DNA of 64,000 bases from Fallopia convolvulus (taxonomy: Eukaryota; Streptophyta; Magnoliopsida; Caryophyllales; Polygonaceae), in NCBI GenBank assembly GCA_964016875.1, contig OZ024719.1:26727877-26791876 (forward strand), written 5' to 3'. The position numbers and the translations under genes are program-made. The notes under the pieces are model-generated. The model saw nothing but the letters and a program-made list of their open reading frames with translations. It had not been told where the DNA came from and made no database searches. This document shows, piece by piece, positions 21,320-31,229 of this stretch (position 1 is its first letter; every line of letters starts with the position of its first letter).

Positions 21320-22067
21320 TGTTGAAACCCGATATAACGCGCACTATAAACAGGATTATAAAAATACTAACTCTCGGGAATTCGTACAACCAAACGGTTT
21401 TCGTACGCGGATTATTCCTCCTCCCCACCCCTCAGCCGATTGTTTTTGTACTTTTTACGAATAAAGCCTTTAGACCTTATACCGTTTATAGCGCAATCTC
21501 ACTTGGAGATCAAACACGTCGAGCTTTGGCAAACGAAATAGTTTTCGAGCCAGAGAGGATTTTCGACCCTTTATTCCGGCTCACCTCATTCCTATTTATA
21601 GTAACGGTGAGCTGCTTGTTTACTAATTAATGGCCGATGTGGGATACTTCTCATGAGAGATGTAAGCAGCTCACCAGCTAGTTGGTTTTGAATCATACGT
21701 AGAGGTATATGCATGGGGGTGGTGTTGTTGTATTTTAATTGGACCAAAACAAGAACCATGCTCTTACAGATATGTTTAACTTTGAAGTTTGGTTGGGATG
21801 CACACGTGGTCCACCAACATATTCTAATGGATTGTCATTTGTTTTGCTTAATGGGCCAAAGCCATGTTCATTTGATCGGTTATTTCCGAAAGTATACATG
21901 TACATGGCTTCACATGATAGCCCACGTGATGTCTCACACCATGCATAAATTCGTACCTTCAAGTTATGCCCAAACGCGTATACATAACGCGGTATTTTGC
22001 TCTCTTTTATTTCATTAATTTACTAATCTGCCTTTGGTTATTTAGCGGTTTATTTTGCGCACCATCA
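21320..22067. repeat. right LTR of the minisatellite element
   Basis: 748 bp, matches 18593-19341 and ends at the GTGCC duplication. Confidence 0.88.
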
Positions 22068-23031
22068 GTGCCGGCGGCGCCTGCCGCCCCTGACCGCCGC
22101 GGAGACCGTTACTTTCCTCGTGTTTTGTTTCTATTGGTCCTTTTCTATCATTATTATTCCGAGATATTATATTTTTGGGATATAGTTTTGGACCTAGTTT
22201 GATATATTAGGTTTTAGAGAGTTGCATCTCTCATTCATACACTATTATCATATTTTCCATTCAGAGTTTTTAGCTTTTCATGGAGAACTAAACCATTTTG
22301 CTTAGTCGGACAGTTTGAAGCTTCGTTTTGACTTTCAGTTGTGAGATTTCTACTCTTTATCTATTGCATGGAATTATTTTACTCTCTTGTTTGAATTGTT
22401 TATGTGATTGATTTCAGCAATTTCTAGGGTTGTTGATATTGAATCTCAATTGCTAGATCTAGAGAAATTACTGGTTGGGTTTCTCTATTTCATTGTAGCA
22501 AACTGCATTGTACTAGTATCTGGTTGTGCTAGTCTATTGTACCAGAGAGTTAAATTGCATTCTAGTATAAAAGCTGGTTGTTTTATGCTAGAATTGTATC
22601 CTGATTATATTCCTATTCTTCATGCTGCTTTTGAATTGAATCTTGATAGTTTCAGGGTTATTCAATTAGTTAGGATTGATAGTATCTGGTTGTGCTATTA
22701 ACTATCTTTGAAAAGGAATTGGAATTCCATATGCATGCAATATTGAGTGAATTGATGATCAACTTATCATACGAATGTGGATCTCTGGTTGACTAAGTGT
22801 TTTCCCTAAATTGATAAAAACCCAAACTTTAATTGCTTTATTAGTTTTTGCATGCTCAATAGTTAGTTTAATTCTAAAAAAAACCCTTTTATTTTAATTG
22901 AAACAAAATTTACATAGAAAGATAAATCTCCTCCCTGTGGATTTGACCCTTACTTCCCTAAGACTACAGTCTTTAGGTTGTTAGGACTCTTTTGCATAGC
23001 CGTGATTTGCACGACCATTTCGCGCCTATCA

Positions 23032-23402
23032 GAGGCGGTGACATATGTTTGTTTGAGAATGTCCCAAACCTCTTTGGAAGTTTTAGCCATAGTGACAAGA
23101 ATGTTCACAGAGGGTGAGAGGGTGGTGAGAAGGGCACCATAGAGGAGCCGATCTTGTCTCTTCCAAGTGGTGTAGGCGGGATTAGTTTGTCTTAGAGTTG
23201 TGTTTGTGGTGATGGTGGCTGCGGGAAGAACGTGCGAGCCATCAACAAATTTGTAGAGATCGTATCCTTCTAAAGAAGCCATAACTTGATTCTTCCACCC
23301 CATGTAGTTTGTAGACGTGAGCTTCATGATGTTCGGGAGTTGAACAACAATGAAAGGCTCCGTTAGAACATGAGGATTGGGAAGAACCGAAAAATCAGCC
23401 AT
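23032..23402 (-). pseudogene. copia gag 5' part, severed by the Athila insertion
   Basis: ATG at 23402 opens a copia Gag N-terminus (IMKLTSTNYMGWKNQVMASLEGYDLY, WKRQDRLLYGALLTTLS, VWDILKQTYVTAS). The frame runs into the nested element at 23031. Its continuation, beginning with the TSD codons, resumes on the minus strand at 12533. The TSD GAGGC is present on both sides of the insertion. Confidence 0.88.
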
Positions 23403-23445
23403 GAAGAAAATACAATCGTATTTTGTGGAGGTCCTAGATCTGAAA

Positions 23446-23459
23446 GGCGGGTGATACCA
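23446..23459 (-). other. primer-binding site of the outer copia element
   Basis: Immediately inside the right LTR the minus strand reads TGGTATCACCCGCC. TGGTATCA is the usual plant copia match to the 3' end of initiator methionine tRNA; the last six bases do not follow the common GAGC continuation. Confidence 0.7.
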
Positions 23460-23646
23460 TATAAGACTATGAACAATATAAAATGAAGACTTAATTTATT
23501 AATGAGGAGACTATTACATATTTATTTATACTAATCAAGTAATAGAAGGGAATTAATGCAAAAGATATTGTGAGCATATTATGGAAAGGCTTAATATCCT
23601 AGCCATAATAGGAGCACATTACATGGTAATAATATTATTACTGACA
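23460..23646 (-). repeat. 5' LTR of the outer copia element
   Basis: 187 bp, matching 8235-8417 apart from scattered substitutions and a four-base TTTA insertion. Followed by TSD CTTAT at 23647-23651. Confidence 0.9.
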
Positions 23647-23651
23647 CTTAT

Positions 23652-24511
23652 ATAGATAATAAAAAAATACAGGGTTTATACGGACAAACGGATCACCCAT
23701 ATAACCTAAATGATGATCGATTTGAGCACATTTAAATATTCTTTTTACTGCTGCAACAGATCATGAATGACCAAAATGATCAGAATTGGTACATATGTAT
23801 AAACATCAATAGTAATGATGTAAATTAGAATATAATGAAGCCTAATAACAAGAATAAAATCTAATTAAGCACATGAATAGCAAACTAAGCCATATAAGAT
23901 GTTCGTTATGAATAGATCGATTAAGGGAGCAGCCAAAAAATGCAGCAACTGCCTTTTGGGTCCAAAAACGCAGCAACTGCTTTGCAGTAGAACTCTTACA
24001 TATTTTGCTAAGTGGAATGACAAAACAGACCGTAGAAACTAGTAGAGCATCTAGAACAAAGACATGCATGCTTCAAAGCGGCATTATAACTGTTCAGTTT
24101 GCGCCTAGTACCTCTATACTACACTCATAATTTAGAAATAATCAAATACGTACTGAGAATCCATCAATCTCTAATACATCTAGAGCCTTAACATACAAAA
24201 GAGCAATGGCAGTAAATAGATGAAAAAAGGTCGAGTTTGGCAACGCTTTACCGAGCAGCAAAAGCAAGAAGCTGTAATATGCAGCACACATTAATGCTGG
24301 CCTTTCCAGTTTCTTCAGTTGCTTAGTGAAGTTACGTGGGAGTTGTTAATTAGCTAGTAAAATTAGTGATAATGCAAAAAATTCAGCTTGCATATATCCA
24401 AGGACCTGAAGAACATGCCAAAAGTTGAGTGATTGGATACAACCATCATTCAAAAATTTGCAAACAGCTACAGACGGAAGAGGGGATACTAATATCATCA
24501 CTCACATATCC
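23652..24511. other. intergenic, 3' side of the membrane-protein gene
   Basis: AT-rich with no conserved coding motif. The right part is probably the 3' UTR of the minus-strand gene ending at 24512. Confidence 0.4.
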
Positions 24512-25572
24512 TTATTCCTTACCAGAACCCAACCTTGGCAGCTGCATATTTGGAAGCTCGGGATCCTTCTGGGAGTTGTCATCAGTGAGTTTGATAGGAA
24601 GATACGCGGATTCAACCAAAGTGTCTTTTATTGATGATAACGGTTGCTTGTCGTCATCTTGCCCGCGGTTTGTAATTGGACTTGTGACCGTCCCTCTGAA
24701 CAAGCTCCATAGAGATCGAAAAGGGTGGTTGACTCCGTCCTTGACTTTCAGAACTAGAAAGCCCTCTGCTAACTGCCAAACCACGGTGAGAACGATCATC
24801 CCCGAAAGTAGCCAGTGAGTTACTGTATTCTGCCTCTTCGCATCTTTCAGCTCCTTCACTATCTCTTCATTAGCTTCGTTTTTCTTTGAAGAGGATTCCT
24901 CTTCATTAATATTGGCTTTGGTGATCCCATCTTCTTTCAGTGATTCTAGCTATTCATTTCATGGATATAATGAACAATAAATAGGCTTCAATTCTGTGTT
25001 TTATCAAGAGGATTCCTCTTCATTATAATGAACAATAACTACCATCTACCAACAAAGTAGGCTTGAGCTTCAAATAGTTCCAAGTTTGCACTGATTTGTA
25101 AAAGCATATTACCTATTATGTTAATCAAACAGTTTCATATCTGCATCATCACTTTCAGAAGAAGAAATTTCCAGTGACATTGTCTAGATGCCAAGCTATC
25201 AGAATTCAGAAATGAAATTCTGTTTTTTTTTTTTTAAATAATATATGGAAAAGAGATCATTCCTTCAACAATCGAAGCTGAAGATACACGCAGCTACGCA
25301 ATTAAACAACACACAACCATATTCATCAAATTCTGCTGTTTTTCAGGAAGAGAGAAAATTGAATTGATAGAATTTGGTAAGGAGATCGAACGATTTACCT
25401 GGGAAATCAATTCGGTGAGAATTTTGGTTTCGTTAGCGGAGGGAGAGATTTGAGTTTGGGTTTTGATTTCTCTGTCGTGAGAAGGTTTGGTACTGCTTGA
25501 GTCGGTTAGCTGCTGAATGGCCTCCTGCAAAATCTCTATGCTGCTCTTCTTCGCTTGGATTTCCATCGCCAT
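24512..25572 (-). CDS. predicted single-pass membrane protein, function unknown
   Basis: Two exons join in frame: 25572-25399 (58 codons, ends CAG before gtaaat) and 24949-24512 (acceptor aatag). They give 203 residues. The N-terminal half is hydrophilic and helix-prone, with a Gln/Ser-rich start (SSIEILQEAIQQL) and a charged Glu/Lys stretch (EEESSSKKNEANEEIVKEL). A single membrane segment covers about residues 104-124 (HWLLSGMIVLTVVWQLAEGF). The tail is about 80 residues and Pro/Asp-rich. There is no N-terminal signal sequence. I do not recognise the family. The start ATG (25570-25572) is followed two codons later by another in-frame ATG. The frame is intact across the splice, which supports a real gene. 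Confidence 0.65.
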
Positions 25573-27059
25573 GGCTTTGGTGCCTTCCTGCGATCGATGG
25601 CGGTTTTAACCTTCCGTCTGCTGGTAACCACTAAATTAAGAAACGTGCATCATTTGACGTGAGAAACCTCTAGAATGGGAACAAATCCCTATAAAACAGA
25701 ATCAAACACCAAGTCAGTAAGTATTTATGGTTAAACTAATCACTAAGTTAAAATTATATATAGGATGTATTTATTTTTCTAATATGTGTCCATGAACACA
25801 TATTAATAATATTATATATAGGATGTATGATTTTTATTATTAAGCTGATATTTTTAATAGAATTTACCAATTCCAATTTAATAGTTAATAAATTATTTTC
25901 AAATTTAACTTATTATTGTGTTTTCATGGGTACACATTAGAAAAACTGAAGAAAAAAAATATTTATGGTTATGTTTGCAACCCCTTTATTTTTAGTATTT
26001 ATATTTTACTTCTATTTATTTTTAGATAATTACAAAATTAATCAGTAAGTTTCAAAATGTTATAAAAATATCCTTAGATTTAAAAGTAATAGTTTTAAAA
26101 TTTCGGTAGTGATCGAGGAATTTGATATCAGAGCCAAGTAACAAGTTGATAAAATGGGGCTTTCTCATAAATGTTCTAATGGAGAACCTCCACATATTAA
26201 GCATCTACATGTTAGTGACAACCATTATGAAGCTGTATTAAACACTATAATCAACGACATCACATAATTTAAATGATGTATTTTAGATTAAGAGTAAGAA
26301 TCCAGAAAAATAACGAAGATCTCATTTTTATAAAATCCACCAAGAAGAAAATCAAAATCTGACTACATAGATATATATGTGTCTAAATCAAAACTAACAG
26401 TAGTTTGTGCATCAAAATAACTACATATTTTATTTGTGTATGCATCAAAACTATGTGAGTAGATATTTGTTTTTGTATCAAAATCAATAGTATGTGCTTG
26501 GTAAGCCGAAAAAATGTATCTTATTTATGTTTGTGCATCAAAATTACAAAAACAATGCAACTTATTTAGGCATGTGTATCCAAATTGACGATATGTGCCT
26601 CAAAAATTTCTAAACTATATGTGAAAACTATATTCATGCACATAAACAAGAAAAAAATTAAAAAATATAAGAAAAAAAGTTCGAAATCGATGAACATGTG
26701 CTTTAAAAATCAATGTACATTTAACTAGTTTTAATGCACATAAAGTTATTTTTAATGCACATCCAAGGCAAAATCAATGCTTAGGATGTGTGCAACCCCT
26801 AGAAATGAATTTTTTTGAAAAATACACGAATTATTCAGAAAAAACACACTTGTCGTTTTTTACCCTTTTTAATAAAAGTTTAATTTGGGACATCCATTTT
26901 TTCGAGGGATGTACGAGATCCATTCGTATTTTACATGTAAGTTCCCTTTTGCAAGTGATCCATCTCTTGCTATATAATGAATTACTAATCTAAATATAGT
27001 TGACTAAACATAAATAAATAGATAATGAAGTTTAAAACATACTTACCTTTTTTTTAATA
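25573..27059. other. AT-rich intergenic, with 'tgtgcatcaaaa' phrases
   Basis: 5' flank of the membrane-protein gene and then strongly AT-rich sequence. At about 26380-26780 the words 'tgtgcatcaaaa' and 'atgcacat' recur irregularly, suggesting a decayed simple repeat. No gene is seen. Confidence 0.4.
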
Positions 27060-27800
27060 GGTAAGAATTAGGACATGAAAATAGCTTAGTCGTTATCCCA
27101 ACCTATAGCATCCTTGCGGATGAGAACTTGAAACTCTAGGGAATTTCGGAAGAGATGGCCATCAAGAGTGAATGGGCAAGGTTTGCAATTTTATCAACCA
27201 CTTGGTTCACTACTCGGAAGTCGTGATTAATTTGTACTATCGAATAACTAAACTAGGATATCAGGTGTAAGAATCTCCATTTCCCATGGGAAATGATAGA
27301 TTTTTTTAACAGACTTAATAGCAATAACATTATCTCCCACAATACAGATTTGTCGGAGTCCAAATGTTTTAACTTCAAGTATTCTATGTCGGAGAGCTAT
27401 CATTTCAGCTTGAAGAATTGAGGTTTGACTCCATTTCCCTCTTTAAAATAGAGATGGGAAATATGGTGTAGTCGTGGATGGAGAAACCATAGGAGGCTTC
27501 CCCGAATGATAATTTTGATCCATCAAAATTCTGTTTGTAGCAGCCTTCTTTTGGTTTTTCCCATGTCAAGTTAGTTTAGTTTTTCGGGGATTGGGTTGAG
27601 AATCTGTTGTAGTACCCTTATCCTCCTTTTCTTCGTTTTGTGTACTTACCCAATTTGAGAGTTGTAGTTTGATATACTCAACCAAATCATTAGTAAGTTC
27701 CTTCGGGGATTAATGGAAGACGATCTTATTACAATGATGCCACAAGCACCACCAAATTATTGCTAGTTGTGTAAATAGGGAGCAACCTATGAGAACTGCG
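27060..27800 (-). pseudogene. LINE retrotransposon tail with RNase H domain relic
   Basis: The minus strand, read with frame changes and stops, gives a plant LINE RNase H: NFDGSK...GEASYGFSI near 27500, SILQAEMIALRHRILEVKTFGL near 27380, IVGDNVIAIKSVKKI near 27320, and PWEMEILTPDI near 27270. Upstream lies a degraded WHH.NKIVFH segment near 27730, typical of the linker before this domain. The copy is truncated and non-functional. Confidence 0.65.
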
Positions 27801-28567
27801 ATGTTTTTCTACCAGCCTTGCTTTCGTGGGAAAGCCTGTTTTGGACAAAAATTCGACAATCAAACTCTTGCCCTATATTGGGGCACGATCGAATTGAAAG
27901 ACAAGGGAAAACTAAAGAAATAATCAGATTGATGAAATCTGGATTACAAGAGTTCTCTCCCGAAGAGTTTTTTTGTTACATGTGCGTGTCTTGGAATGGT
28001 ATGTCCTTGTTTCTATCTCTTTGGCCTATATCTTTTCTGTTTAACCGCCATATCCCACGTTCTACACATTCCTAGGATATGCCCCTAACCGTTTCCCACT
28101 TTGCATACATTTCGGAACAAATAAATATAATTAATGGTCACCCGCGTGTACATAACTCTTTCTATTGACCATAGCTTTCTTGCTTCCCTTGTGTCGGATG
28201 ACTTCATCTATCTCCTTGATCTTTCTTTCGTCCAGCATCACTCGCGACTCATAGCCTGACCTTTGTACCGTCTATGTCGAATGGGCCTGGTGGTTTTTGG
28301 GCCTAAGAATACCGCCAAATCTGGGTCCGAATCTTTGGCGGTATTTGGATCAAGATTTGTCGCGTGATCTACAGTTGATGCACGACACGTGGTTTCGCCC
28401 TATCCGTCCGATCATCCTTGTGGAGACGAGAAGTCATGTCAATTAGGCTTTAATTGCTCGGGTGCAGATCTCTCGAAGATACACGATAACTCATTCTTGC
28501 TTCCCTTCTCCCCGTCTTCCTTTCACCCCTTTCTTTCTTTGCCCTATTTTCATCTTGCGTTTTCTCC
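27801..28567. other. intergenic, upstream of the Transposase_28-like gene
   Basis: No conserved protein motif is seen. 28290-28345 has two copies of 'ccgcca/tggcgg..tattt' words in inverted arrangement around 'aatctgggtccgaatctttgg'. The last 100 bases are CT-rich, as expected of a leader. Confidence 0.4.
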
Positions 28568-30518
28568 ATGGGCAAGGCTAGAATCACATATATGGACTTT
28601 GAGGCTTCCCACTCCCTTGAGCCGCATGACTGTCTCCCTTGCTCCATGTCCCTCGAGGAAGTGGAAAAAATCATTAAGAGCCATGGCTTTCCGGCAAACA
28701 CCAATTTTCATTGCCCCACTTACAAAGCCGTAGATTGGGTCAAGGAAGGATGGTTTTGCTTCCTTGAATACCCTTTCACGTTGGGGGCTTTTTTCCCTTT
28801 TTCTACCTTGATCCTGAACTTCCTACTGGCTCTTAGGGCTTCTCCGGCTCAACTAATGTCGTCGATGTGGAAGATCTTGCACCAGATAAGAGAGGTGTGT
28901 TCGGAGGAGAAGATAGAGTTCTCGGTATCGGACCTCCTGTGCACTTATCGGGTATGTACGCTCAGGGCTGGTCGCTTCACTCTTCACGTGAGGGACGCGA
29001 AGAATCCATTAATCCCTAAATCGAAGGTGAATGACAAAGATTGGGCGACCCACTTCTTCTTTGTGGAGAAAGCTACGTTGGTTCCGATGTATCAGGCGGC
29101 TTTCTTCGATTCATGGAGTTCTAAGAGTGAGTATTCTTCACCCTAATTTTCGTTCTGCTTCGTTAGTGTCTGCTTCTTTTTTGCTGATTTCCCTATTCGG
29201 GGTTTTTACGCGCAGTTCCATCGGGTTTGGACACCCACGTCTTCGAATTGGAAGCATTCAGGAAACTCTTTGCCCTTCCTGAGGCGAGGAGGACCTACCG
29301 AAAGTCTACGAAACTCGTGCTCGAAGGTGAATCGAGTACTAAAATAGCAGCTCTTTCGGAGGACCAATCTGATGGTGAAGATAATTCAAGGTCGGGTGAG
29401 TTTGAAGAGAGGATTGATGATAGTGCTCCCGCGTCCGTGACAACCGTCAAAACGACCAACAAGCCTCTAACGAAAACCACCGGTATGTGCCTGTCTACCG
29501 TTTTTCCCTCTACTTAATTTTATCTTTCTCCTTTTGACTGATAATTTCTTCATTCATGACGCCAGAAGCTTCAACCTCTCTAGGACAGAATTTCTATATC
29601 GCGGACATGATTCAGCGCAAGCTGCGCTCGAGTGACAGGAAGCGACCGTTGGATCCCCAAGTGAAAGTGGAAACTAGGGCAAAGATAACCCCTGCTAAGA
29701 GATCATCATCGGATGCTACTGAGGTCATTGATCTGGAGGACAACGCTCCTTCAGATTTGTGGCAGAAGCTTCATGACGCTCACGATTCCAAGAAGCCCCG
29801 TCTGGTTGTCCCTACCCCCGCTCTAGTCAGAGATGCCGGTGTAATGGTTTGGAAGGTAGTTGTCCACCTTTGCTTGGTTCATTCTCCCTCTTCTTATTTT
29901 CTATTTTAATTGATACTCTTCTAGTAGGCCCTACAAGGTGTGTTATGGATAGTGGACGCCACTGATAAAGAAGACAAGGGTTTGAAGGAGCACCGGTTGA
30001 GGTGGGATGCTGTGAGGGCTGATTTGGAGAAAGAGGTGGCTATCGCCTCCAAGCGACAAAAGGTAGATGTTGGAAAAATTTCCAAGCTTACGGAAGCGGT
30101 CAAATGTCATTCTGCTCAGGCTGCATTGGACCATTCTAAAATCGCCGAGCTCCAAGTCGAGAACAAGAGGATCCTCAAAGAGGCCAGTGAGATTAGTGGT
30201 TACTTCTCCATGATGTCGTGGGTGGAAACCATCAGGCAGTTTACAATTGGCCAACATGTGGATTGGGACTTGGATGCTGAGGAGAGAACTTTCCACGAGT
30301 GCTATCCACTTGATAGGCATGCTCATGCAGACAAAAATTTTGCTTCTCTGGGATTGATGGAGGAGGATGCGGTTGAGGAGAGTGCTGGCGAGGAAGAGTA
30401 TGGGAGCAACCATGGAACGGACGTTAATGTCATGACTAAGGCTTGGAAGGATCGGGATGACCCCTCTACCAGCAAGATGGAGCGGTTGAGAGATCCTATT
30501 GACAAGGACGAGGATTAA
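28568..30518 (+). CDS. 'putative gypsy-type transposon' (Transposase_28-like) protein, four exons
   Basis: Exons 28568-29126, 29216-29482, 29566-29855 and 29928-30518 join with GT-AG introns in consistent phase to 568 residues with one stop. The N-terminal about 190 residues resemble the plant family annotated as putative gypsy-type transposon: FPANTNFHCP, FCFLEYPFTLGAFFPFSTLILNFLLAL, SAPAQL-like and W.I positions. The middle is acidic and Ser-rich with possible nuclear-type basic patches (KRPLDP, KKPRLV). The last exon starts ALQGVLW, continues as a coiled coil (DLEKEVAIASKRQKVDVGKISKLTEA...IAELQVENKRIL), then an acidic tail. Such proteins are repeat-associated and of unknown role. An intact spliced frame is notable. 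Polyadenylation-like AATAAAA lies near 30995. I cannot tell whether it is an expressed gene or part of a larger mobile unit. Confidence 0.6.
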
Positions 30519-31229
30519 GGCTATATGCCCTTGTAATTTTCTTTTGCTACTTCTATCACTTTTGAAAAAATCTCTGCTCAACTCTATTTCCTTTGCTTTG
30601 TGATGGATTAGGCTAGTGTTAGGGCCGAAGACATTTCTATCCCATCTCGGGAGCGTTGTCTCGCAGGGATGGGTTTTTACTTTGTTTCGTGTGTATGCAT
30701 GGTGTCTCTTGCGTGTTTTGCTTGGTTGTGTCCTTTCCTTGTGTGCAGGTGTTCTGGGACGATGAAGTGCTTCTAATTGTAGGCTTTTAGAGGAAGACCC
30801 ATGCAGAAGTCATTCGTTGCTGGTGGCAGTTGCGCTTATCGAAGGCTGTTTCTAGGCGGGTGGCGGCTATCGCGACGAGGCTTGCGCTCTGGATGCTCCG
30901 TCGATTGAAGACGTCTTCAGTTTTGGATTTTGTTGCCTCTACTGTTTAAGCTTTTTTGGTTGTACGATTATTTTTCTAAATGAATGTAATCTATGAATAA
31001 AACATGCTTGATGGGCTAACGTTACTTATGGAAGAAAAGAAATAAATACAAATAAATAACACATGCAAATTCCATTCATTTGATAAAACATCACAACATG
31101 GAAATCAAGCAACAAGGAGTTTTCACATAGTCAGGTTGATCACAAGCAAGCTACGAAAATGATGAACTTAAATGAAAACAAACTAACAACTATTGATAGA
31201 TGACCTCGAATGTCTTGCGTATCACGGGT
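30519..31229. other. 3' flank of the Transposase_28-like gene
   Basis: Probable 3' UTR, including 'aatgaatgtaatctatgaataaaa' polyadenylation-like words at about 30979-31002, then AT-rich sequence up to the truncation point of the chromovirus. Confidence 0.4.

Larger units (their letters stand above)
18593..22067. mobile_element. non-coding LTR element carrying two minisatellites, nested in the Athila 3' LTR
   Basis: TSD GTGCC at 18588-18592 and 22068-22072. Long terminal repeats TGTTGAAACCC...GCGCACCATCA lie at 18593-19341 (749 bp) and 21320-22067 (748 bp). They differ by about 26 positions by eye, near 3.5 percent. The 1978-bp interior has no retroviral-type domain in any frame and no recognisable PBS after the left LTR; it starts CAACCCCTTGGCTTGG. 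It consists of a leader, a 'cctcgtcc' minisatellite and a 44-bp minisatellite. By structure it is a LARD-like non-autonomous LTR retrotransposon, so orientation is not fixed. The three bases GCC of the TSD also occur just before the right LTR (GGTGCCAG), which may be chance. Confidence 0.88.
12534..23031 (+). mobile_element. Athila-like Ty3/gypsy element, Gag-PR only, nested in copia
   Basis: TSD GAGGC flanks it (12529-12533 and 23032-23036). LTRs are TGATA...TATCA: 5' LTR 12534-13892 (1359 bp) and 3' LTR 18196-23031, the latter interrupted by a further element. A tRNA-Asp-type PBS follows the 5' LTR, and a purine-rich AAGCATGGGGGAA tract precedes the 3' LTR. Gag and protease are present but reverse transcriptase, RNase H, integrase and the Athila 3' ORF are entirely absent, so the copy is non-autonomous. 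PBS, protease type and 3' non-coding blocks resemble the Athila-like element at 54406-64000. Confidence 0.9.
18196..23031 (+). repeat. 3' LTR of Athila-like element 1, split by a nested element
   Basis: LTR sequence occupies 18196-18592 and 22073-23031. The 3475-bp element between them plus the duplicated GTGCC accounts for the excess length, leaving 1356 bp versus 1359 bp for the 5' LTR. Confidence 0.9.
8235..23646 (-). mobile_element. outer Ty1/copia element, interrupted by a nested Athila-like insertion
   Basis: Both ends are defined. The element is bounded by LTRs at 8235-8417 and 23460-23646 and by the TSD CTTAT at 8230-8234 and 23647-23651. A PBS with TGGTATCA (initiator Met tRNA type) reads leftward from 23459, and a polypurine tract (CTTGAGGGGGG on the minus strand) abuts the left LTR at 8418. 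Removing the nested 10.5 kb leaves about 4.9 kb, a normal copia size. The two LTRs differ by about seven substitutions and a 4-bp indel by eye. Coding sequence is broken by stops and frameshifts, so the copy is dead. Confidence 0.93.
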
